Shown in pieces: positions 15,492 to 20,298 of a stretch of DNA of 20,298 nucleotides. Source of the stretch: a virus; the IMG/VR virus record IMGVR_UViG_3300046001_007709, positions 1 through 20,298 of that record. One strand, written 5' to 3'. Below the pieces are notes generated by a model. The model was not told the origin of the DNA. It saw only the letters and a list, made by a program, of their open reading frames with translations, and made no database searches. The position numbers and the translations under genes are program-made. Each line of letters begins with the position of its first letter. Position 1 is the first letter of the stretch.

Positions 15492-17111
15492 ATGATAAAA
15501 TTAATTAATTTATTAAAAGAAACAATATCTGAGAGTTTCAATTTACATGATTTAAATGATGATGAACAAATTAATATTTATCAATTATATAAAAACTCAT
15601 ATGAAAAATCTGTAGGCAGCGCTTGGGATGAAGATAAATTTTTTGAAAGAGCAGAAGATTGGGAATTTTTTGGAGATAAAGAAGGATATGTAGCTGCTAG
15701 ATTACAAAATAGTGGAATGTATAAATTGGCAGTTGTTGGAGGAAATATTAGGGGAATATTAAAAGGAATGCAAGAATTGTCTTCTTTAAATAAACCGACT
15801 TGGGGAATGGTTTCAAAAGACTTATTACCTATGGTACAAAGGTTAGATTTTAAAACACCTAACGCTGTAACAATGAATCTTCTTCTTAGACTTATACCTA
15901 AAGAAGTATTTGGAGGAGTTGATTTCAAAATAAATTTAGACGGCAGCATTACTCTAAAATACTCAGACACTGGAGATGCTAAAAAATATTTTGTAGGAAA
16001 TAAACAATATTTTGATTTCTTAAAAAATCAAATTAAAGATAAAGTAAATCCTAAAAAATTAGTTAATATATTAAAAGAATCAAAACAAGTAGGAGATTTA
16101 TATCATTTTACTCCTCTTAGCAATATTGCTAACATACTTAAATCTCAATATTTGATATCAAATGATGAACAGGCAATTTCTACATCTATAAGACCAAATA
16201 TGGCTACTAAGGATTTTCAAGATATGAAATCAACTCCTATAGCTAGAATAATGTTAGACGGAGACAAAATCAGTACTAGATATAAAATACGTTCGTTTGC
16301 ATATGGCTCAGAATACAGTGAAATTGGACGTGGAGAAGATTTAGGTGAAGAGGCGATATTAACTAATGGAAGAAATTTTTATTTTATACCTTATCTTAAA
16401 CGAATAGATATATTTACAAATAAGAAGTCTCAAATAGATTTAAGTAAAATAACCCAAATATTAGATAAAATGAATATACCTTATAAAATATATGAAGGTA
16501 CTCCAAAATCTAACATACCATACACTCAACCTAAAGATGGAAATCCATTAGATGTAAAGTATAAACCTAATCCAAAAGAAATAGCAGTTTCTGATTTAAC
16601 AGGTGAACATCCTTATCCTAATTTTAAAAGTTTTGAATTTACAAATGATCCAAAAATATATCCATTATTAAAGGATCCTGAAGGTTTAAAAAGTATACCT
16701 CAAAATTTAATACGACCATCATCTATATTTAAAACACAATGGGACACAACTCCACTATTTCCAGAACATTATGTATCTGTAGATTCATCAAATGATGCAA
16801 AATATGATTTAAAAAATTCAAAAAAACAATCTGAAAAAACAGGAGATAAAGGAATGGAATTGTATTTGTTTGGAAGAGATTATTCAAATGACATTACTCA
16901 AAAATTACTTAAAAGTATTGAATTTAAAACTTGGGATCAATTAAAAATGTCTAAAGACATAGAAAATATTAAAAAAGAATGGGATAAATATGGTTGGTAT
17001 TATAGTTACAACGGACTTATGCTTTTTCCAAAAAAAATAGCAGATATGTATCTTATTCCACGTCAAGTAAAACCAGCAGAAAATAAACAATTTATTATTC
17101 CTAAAAAATAA
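15492..17111 (+). CDS. GNAT-like / ADP-ribosyltransferase-like fusion protein, probable internal virion protein
   Basis: This is a 539-residue, multi-domain protein. Residues 1-15 (MIKLINLLKETISES) resemble T4 capsid-targeting peptides such as that of Alt (MELITELFDE) and contain candidate gp21-type sites at LKE10 and ISE14. Residues 20-180 (FFGDKEGYVAARLQNSG, WGMVSKDLLPMVQRLDF, KKYFVGNKQYF) look like a GNAT-fold domain found in many environmental phage proteins. Residues 200-310 resemble an ADP-ribosyltransferase: LYHFT with H205, AISTS near 229-232, MLDGDKISTRYKI near 254-266 and GEEA with E286/E287, in the order of an H-S-E ART triad. Residues 370-539 are unrecognised. There is no signal peptide or membrane segment. 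Its codons favour AAT, GAT and ATA more than the neck genes do. The T4 Alt analogy is inference; enzymatic activity is unproven. Confidence 0.65.
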   Translation: MIKLINLLKETISESFNLHDLNDDEQINIYQLYKNSYEKSVGSAWDEDKFFERAEDWEFFGDKEGYVAARLQNSGMYKLAVVGGNIRGILKGMQELSSLNKPTWGMVSKDLLPMVQRLDFKTPNAVTMNLLLRLIPKEVFGGVDFKINLDGSITLKYSDTGDAKKYFVGNKQYFDFLKNQIKDKVNPKKLVNILKESKQVGDLYHFTPLSNIANILKSQYLISNDEQAISTSIRPNMATKDFQDMKSTPIARIMLDGDKISTRYKIRSFAYGSEYSEIGRGEDLGEEAILTNGRNFYFIPYLKRIDIFTNKKSQIDLSKITQILDKMNIPYKIYEGTPKSNIPYTQPKDGNPLDVKYKPNPKEIAVSDLTGEHPYPNFKSFEFTNDPKIYPLLKDPEGLKSIPQNLIRPSSIFKTQWDTTPLFPEHYVSVDSSNDAKYDLKNSKKQSEKTGDKGMELYLFGRDYSNDITQKLLKSIEFKTWDQLKMSKDIENIKKEWDKYGWYYSYNGLMLFPKKIADMYLIPRQVKPAENKQFIIPKK

Positions 17112-17140
17112 AGAACATTTAACTTTTAAACATTTTTACC

Positions 17141-17154
17141 ATATTTATAACAAA
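17141..17154 (+). promoter_or_regulatory. Candidate late promoter motif before the sheath gene
   Basis: This is an exact ATATTTATAACAAA in the 60-nt gap upstream of the tail sheath gene, ending 17 nt before ATG 17172. No clear terminator is visible between the preceding stop and this site. Confidence 0.65.
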
Positions 17155-17171
17155 ATTAAACATAATAAAAA

Positions 17172-18911
17172 ATGGCAGAAACATTAATATCACCTGGCGT
17201 TCTAGCAAGAGAAAATGACTCCTCTTTTGTATCAAAAAGACCAGTTATCGTAGGAGCAGCAATTATCGGACCAACAGTTAAAGGCCCAGTTGAAGCACCT
17301 GTGGTATGTACTACTTACAGTCAATTTACAACATTATTTGGCACAACTTTTGTAAGTGGAAGTGCGACTGATAGTCAAACTTATTCTTACTTTACTTCAA
17401 TTGCAGCATACAACTACTTTATCAATGGTGGAACATCATTGTTAGTAGCTAGAGTAGTAAGCAGCTCAGCTGATTATACTAATGCTACAAGTTCATTAAT
17501 TCCAACAGGATCAGGTGGTCCAACATCAGGTGGTCCTTCACCATTTATTTTATCTACTCTTTCAAAAGGTGCTATTATGAATAGTACTTCCACAGAAACT
17601 ACTAACAATGCTTTACCAAGTGGCTCATCAGATAATGTAAGATGGCAAATTGTGAATGCAAACTCAGGATCTGGAACATTTGATTTATTGGTTAGAAGAG
17701 GAGATGATACTTCACTTACTCCTACAGTATTAGAAACATGGACTGGTTTATCATTAGATCCATTGTCTGGAAACTATATTGCTCGTGTAATTGGTGATCA
17801 GGTTGAAAATTTTAACTTTGCCAATACCCAAATGGAAATTAGTGGTTCATATGCTAATAGATCAAATTATATTTTTGTAAAACAAGTAAATTTTACTACT
17901 CCTAATTATTTTGATAACAATGGGGTTGCAAAAAATATATATACTGGTTCATTACCTATAGTTTCATCTGGTTCATTTGGTGGAGCATCAGGTACTATCA
18001 AAGGTGGAGCTTTATTTTATGATAAAATTAATGCATCTTCAAACTCACAAGGTTTAGTAGGAGGAAATTATACTAATATGATTGCTCTTTTATCAAATAA
18101 AGATGATTACCAATTTAATATATTATTAACTCCAGGTTTATATGATGCTGCTGCTAATACTTCACAAATATCTTCAATTATAGCAAATACTCAAAATAGA
18201 GGAGATAACATTTTTATATTAGATCCAGTAGCTTATAACTCAACTGTATCAACAGTTGTATCTGCAGCGGCAACAAGAAATACTTCATATGCTGCAGAAT
18301 ATTGGCCATGGTGTCAAATTGTAGATCCAGGAACAGGAAACTTAGCTTGGGTACCAGCATCAACAGTAATTGCAGGTGTTTACGCTTACAACGATTCAGT
18401 ATCTGAACCTTGGTTTGCACCAGCAGGTATAAACAGAGGTGGATTGTCTCAAGTAGTTAGAGTAGAACAAAAATTGTCTCAAGCAAGCAGAGATACTCTA
18501 TACACAGGAAAAGTAAATCCAATTGCTACATTCCCTGGAACAGGTGTTGTAGTGTACGGTCAGAAAACATTACAAACTAGAGCTAGTGCTTTAGACAGAG
18601 TAAATGTTAGAAGATTGTTGATTGCTTTAAAATCATACATTTCTCAAGTAGCAAATAACTTAGTGTTTGAACAAAATACAATTGCAACAAGAAATCAATT
18701 TTTAAGTCAAGTAAATCCATATTTAACAAGTGTTCAACAAAGACAAGGATTGTATGCTTACAAAGTGATAATGGATGATTCAAACAACACTCCTGATGTA
18801 ATTGATAGAAATGAGTTAGTAGGTCAAATTTATTTACAACCAACTAAAACAGCAGAATTCATTTACTTAGACTTCAACGTTACACCAACTGGAGCAACAT
18901 TCCCAGCATAA
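17172..18911 (+). CDS. 18: Tail sheath protein (gp18)
   Basis: The 579-residue product begins with LISPGVLARENDSSFV, followed by GAAIIGPTVKGPVEAP (about 28-43), the standard N-terminus of T4-type contractile sheaths. The C-terminal region has RVNVRRLLIALKSYISQ, then VFEQNT, the YLTSVQQRQGLYAY segment and FIYLDFNVTPTGATFPA at the end, all diagnostic of the conserved inner sheath domain that polymerises around the tube. The middle (about 110-300) is the variable outer domain with Ser/Gly-rich loops (GSGGPTSGGPSPF). It is somewhat shorter than T4 gp18 (659). It has its own candidate promoter and a strong terminator, so it is probably transcribed alone at high level. Confidence 0.97.
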   Translation: MAETLISPGVLARENDSSFVSKRPVIVGAAIIGPTVKGPVEAPVVCTTYSQFTTLFGTTFVSGSATDSQTYSYFTSIAAYNYFINGGTSLLVARVVSSSADYTNATSSLIPTGSGGPTSGGPSPFILSTLSKGAIMNSTSTETTNNALPSGSSDNVRWQIVNANSGSGTFDLLVRRGDDTSLTPTVLETWTGLSLDPLSGNYIARVIGDQVENFNFANTQMEISGSYANRSNYIFVKQVNFTTPNYFDNNGVAKNIYTGSLPIVSSGSFGGASGTIKGGALFYDKINASSNSQGLVGGNYTNMIALLSNKDDYQFNILLTPGLYDAAANTSQISSIIANTQNRGDNIFILDPVAYNSTVSTVVSAAATRNTSYAAEYWPWCQIVDPGTGNLAWVPASTVIAGVYAYNDSVSEPWFAPAGINRGGLSQVVRVEQKLSQASRDTLYTGKVNPIATFPGTGVVVYGQKTLQTRASALDRVNVRRLLIALKSYISQVANNLVFEQNTIATRNQFLSQVNPYLTSVQQRQGLYAYKVIMDDSNNTPDVIDRNELVGQIYLQPTKTAEFIYLDFNVTPTGATFPA

Positions 18912-18921
18912 TAAAAAATAC

Positions 18922-18953
18922 ATCTTCCCTTCCAAAAGAAGGGGAGATTTTTT
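18922..18953 (+). terminator. Intrinsic terminator after the sheath gene
   Basis: An 11-bp stem with one G-T wobble (ATCTTCCCTTC at 18922-18932, GAAGGGGAGAT at 18938-18948) closes the loop CAAAA and runs into a T tract. The tube gene's promoter-like motif starts ten bases after the T tract. Confidence 0.9.
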
Positions 18954-18962
18954 AAAAACATA

Positions 18963-18976
18963 ATATTTATAACAAA
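18963..18976 (+). promoter_or_regulatory. Candidate late promoter motif before the tube gene
   Basis: This is an exact ATATTTATAACAAA placed between the sheath terminator and the tube start, ending 10 nt before ATG 18987. Lying directly after a terminator, it must start a new message if the tube gene is to be expressed strongly. Confidence 0.68.
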
Positions 18977-18986
18977 ACAAAACACA

Positions 18987-19475
18987 ATGGCAATATTAGA
19001 TCCAAACGAAATATTTTTCACAGCATTCGAACCAAAAGTAAAGAATCGCTTTATCATGTATGTTGACGGAATTCCTTCATACACAATTAAAAAAATTGGT
19101 GCTGTAGGAGTAACAATGGACGAAATCAAATTAAACCACATTAACGTGTACCGCAAAATTAAAGGTAAAGCACAGTGGGATGACATCGAAATGACATTGT
19201 TTGATCCTATCACACCATCAGGCGCTCAGTCAGTAATGGAATGGGTACGTTTACATCACGAATCTGTTACAGGTAGAGATGGTTACTCTGACTTTTACAA
19301 GAAAGACGTGACAATCAACGTTTTAGGACCAGTTGGTGACATTGTATCAGAATGGATTATCAAAGGTGCATTTATTAAATCTGCTAAATTTGGTGACTAC
19401 AGTTGGGATGATGAAAACGCGGCTCAAGAATTATCAGTTAACTTAGGAATGGATTATTGTATCTTGAACTTCTAA
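18987..19475 (+). CDS. 19: Tail tube protein (gp19)
   Basis: The 162-residue length is almost the same as T4 gp19 (163). Diagnostic segments are FEPKVKNRFIMYVDGIPSYTIK (about 14-35), a central strand with MDEIKLNHINVYRKIKGKAQW (about 44-64), DIEMTLFDPITPSGAQ (about 66-81) and the ENAAQELSVNLGMDYCILNF ending. These match the tube fold, which stacks in hexameric rings as the DNA channel inside the sheath. It lies directly after the sheath gene, as in T4. It is flanked by terminators on both sides and preceded by a candidate promoter, so it appears to be a single-gene unit. Confidence 0.97.
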   Translation: MAILDPNEIFFTAFEPKVKNRFIMYVDGIPSYTIKKIGAVGVTMDEIKLNHINVYRKIKGKAQWDDIEMTLFDPITPSGAQSVMEWVRLHHESVTGRDGYSDFYKKDVTINVLGPVGDIVSEWIIKGAFIKSAKFGDYSWDDENAAQELSVNLGMDYCILNF

Positions 19476-19497
19476 TTTAACAAAAATAAATATAAAG

Positions 19498-19533
19498 GAA
19501 ACTCACTTAAACTTGGTGAGTTTCTTTTTTTTT
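19498..19533 (+). terminator. Intrinsic terminator after the tube gene
   Basis: A perfect 9-bp stem (GAAACTCAC at 19498-19506, GTGAGTTTC at 19516-19524) closes a 9-nt loop and is followed by nine T residues. It lies 22 nt after the tube stop codon. Confidence 0.93.
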
Positions 19534-19536
19534 CGT

Positions 19537-19547
19537 ATATATATAAC
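19537..19547 (+). promoter_or_regulatory. Weak candidate promoter motif before the baseplate gene
   Basis: ATATATATAAC differs from the first eleven bases of the repeated motif by one base, followed by CGAACAA. It lies immediately after the tube terminator and ends 28 nt before ATG 19576. The AT-repeat nature makes a chance match more likely than at the other sites. Confidence 0.4.
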
Positions 19548-19575
19548 CGAACAATAAGTTACACTAATAAAATCT

Positions 19576-20298
19576 ATGGAAAATACAACCTACGACTTCC
19601 CAACGGAAGAAATCGAATTGCCTTCAAAAGGCTTAATTTACCCTGAAGATAATACTCTATCAAGTGGTAAAGTTACAATGAAGTACATGACTGCTAAGGA
19701 AGAAGACATTTTAACCAATCAATCTTACATTCAAAATGGTACAGTATTAGACAAACTATTTCAAAAATTAATTGTGTCTAAAATCAACTACAATGACTTA
19801 ATTGTAGGTGATAAAAATGCAATTATGGTAGCAGCAAGAATTTTAGGATATGGTAAAGATTATACATTTGATTATAATGGAACAGAATATTCAATAGATT
19901 TAACAACAATTGACAATAAACCATTTGAAGTTAAAAATAAAGGCGTTAACGAATTTGACTATACTTTACCATCTACTGGCGTAAACATCACCTATAAAAT
20001 TCTAAACAATAGTGATGAAAATAAGATTAAAGCAGAAGTAGACAGCCTTAAAAAAATAAATAAAAACGATTCCTCTGAACTTTCAACTCGACTCAAATAT
20101 ACTATTACATCTGTTAATGGAGATCGAGAAGTTAAAACTATTCGAGAGTTTGTTGACAAACACTTATTAGCTCGAGACTCACGAGAGTTTAGAAAACATA
20201 TTAAAGAAACTCAACCAGACGTAGATCTGACTTTTTTTCCCGAAGGAAATTCAAGTAGAATCGATATCCCAGTTGGGGTTAAGTTTTTTTGGCCTGAC
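19576..20298 (+). CDS. 26: Baseplate hub / assembly protein, gp26-like (3' end cut by the window)
   Basis: The frame runs open from ATG 19576 to the right edge (241 codons without a stop), so the gene is incomplete. It begins with EIELPSKGLIYPEDN (about 12-26), followed by SGKVTMKYMTAKEEDILTNQSYI (30-52), GTVLDKLFQKLI and GDKNAIMVAARILGYGKDY (about 78-96). It ends with the IPVGVKFFWPD segment (231-241). This order is that of the T4 gp26-type baseplate protein family (PF12322). The FFWP motif normally lies close to the C-terminus, so little is probably missing. In T4 gp26 belongs to the baseplate hub assembly pathway. Here the gene follows the tube gene, unlike T4, where portal gene 20 follows gene 19. 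Confidence 0.85.
   Translation, partial: MENTTYDFPTEEIELPSKGLIYPEDNTLSSGKVTMKYMTAKEEDILTNQSYIQNGTVLDKLFQKLIVSKINYNDLIVGDKNAIMVAARILGYGKDYTFDYNGTEYSIDLTTIDNKPFEVKNKGVNEFDYTLPSTGVNITYKILNNSDENKIKAEVDSLKKINKNDSSELSTRLKYTITSVNGDREVKTIREFVDKHLLARDSREFRKHIKETQPDVDLTFFPEGNSSRIDIPVGVKFFWPD

Noticed and set aside
15581-15970. Minus-strand frame of 129 codons opposite the GNAT-like region
   Set aside because: There is no recognisable domain or upstream signal, and the sense-strand protein shows clear conserved segments across the same bases.
18863-19213. Minus-strand frame of 116 codons across the sheath/tube junction
   Set aside because: It overlaps a strong terminator, a promoter-like motif and the conserved tube start on the + strand. 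Its hydrophobic residues are the complement of A-rich DNA.
1-20298. tRNA genes, CRISPR arrays, insertion sequences or integrase attachment sites
   Set aside because: Reading through the gaps showed no cloverleaf-like segments, regularly spaced direct repeats, transposase or integrase motifs. The intergenic gaps are all under about 110 bases and are explained by leaders, motifs and terminators.

Overview
This window is the late, virion-structure part of a T4-like contractile-tailed phage (myovirus). The DNA is A+T-rich and all genes lie on the + strand. Most start codons follow A-rich leaders without a clear Shine-Dalgarno sequence, which is typical of Bacteroidetes/Flavobacteria and their phages. 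A Bacteroidetes host is therefore the best inference, but nothing in the window proves it. Both ends of the window cut genes: a scaffold gene on the left and a baseplate gene on the right.

Layout. (1) 2-2439, head: prohead core scaffold (gp22-like) and major capsid protein (gp23), closed by a strong terminator. (2) 2539-3213: a PhoH-family ATPase. (3) 3244-12644, a large adhesin/fibre region: a small BppU-like structural protein, a 1179-residue modular fibre with a collagen-like segment and a jelly-roll-like C-terminus, two shorter fibre-like proteins sharing its modules, a small acidic protein, and two paralogous beta-repeat adhesins. (4) 12722-17111, neck: probable gp13, gp14 and gp15, a small coiled-coil protein, and a 539-residue protein that appears to join a capsid-targeting-like N-terminus, a GNAT-like domain and an ADP-ribosyltransferase-like domain. 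(5) 17172-19475, tail: sheath (gp18) and tube (gp19), each with its own terminator. (6) 19576 to the right edge: a gp26-like baseplate protein.

Expression. A conserved sequence, ATATTTATAACAAA or a close variant, lies just upstream of the first gene of each apparent transcription unit (2539, 3244, 7906, 12722, 17172, 18987, and a weaker form before 19576). Three of these sites directly follow intrinsic terminators. It is the best candidate for this phage's late promoter. Its core is the reverse complement of the T4 late element TATAAATA.

Most notable locus. The gene at 15492-17111 sits between tail-completion and sheath genes, where T4 carries the terminase genes 16 and 17. Its visible features suggest a packaged, injected host-modifying protein, analogous to T4 Alt but built differently. 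Its codon use also looks more A/T-biased than that of its neighbours.
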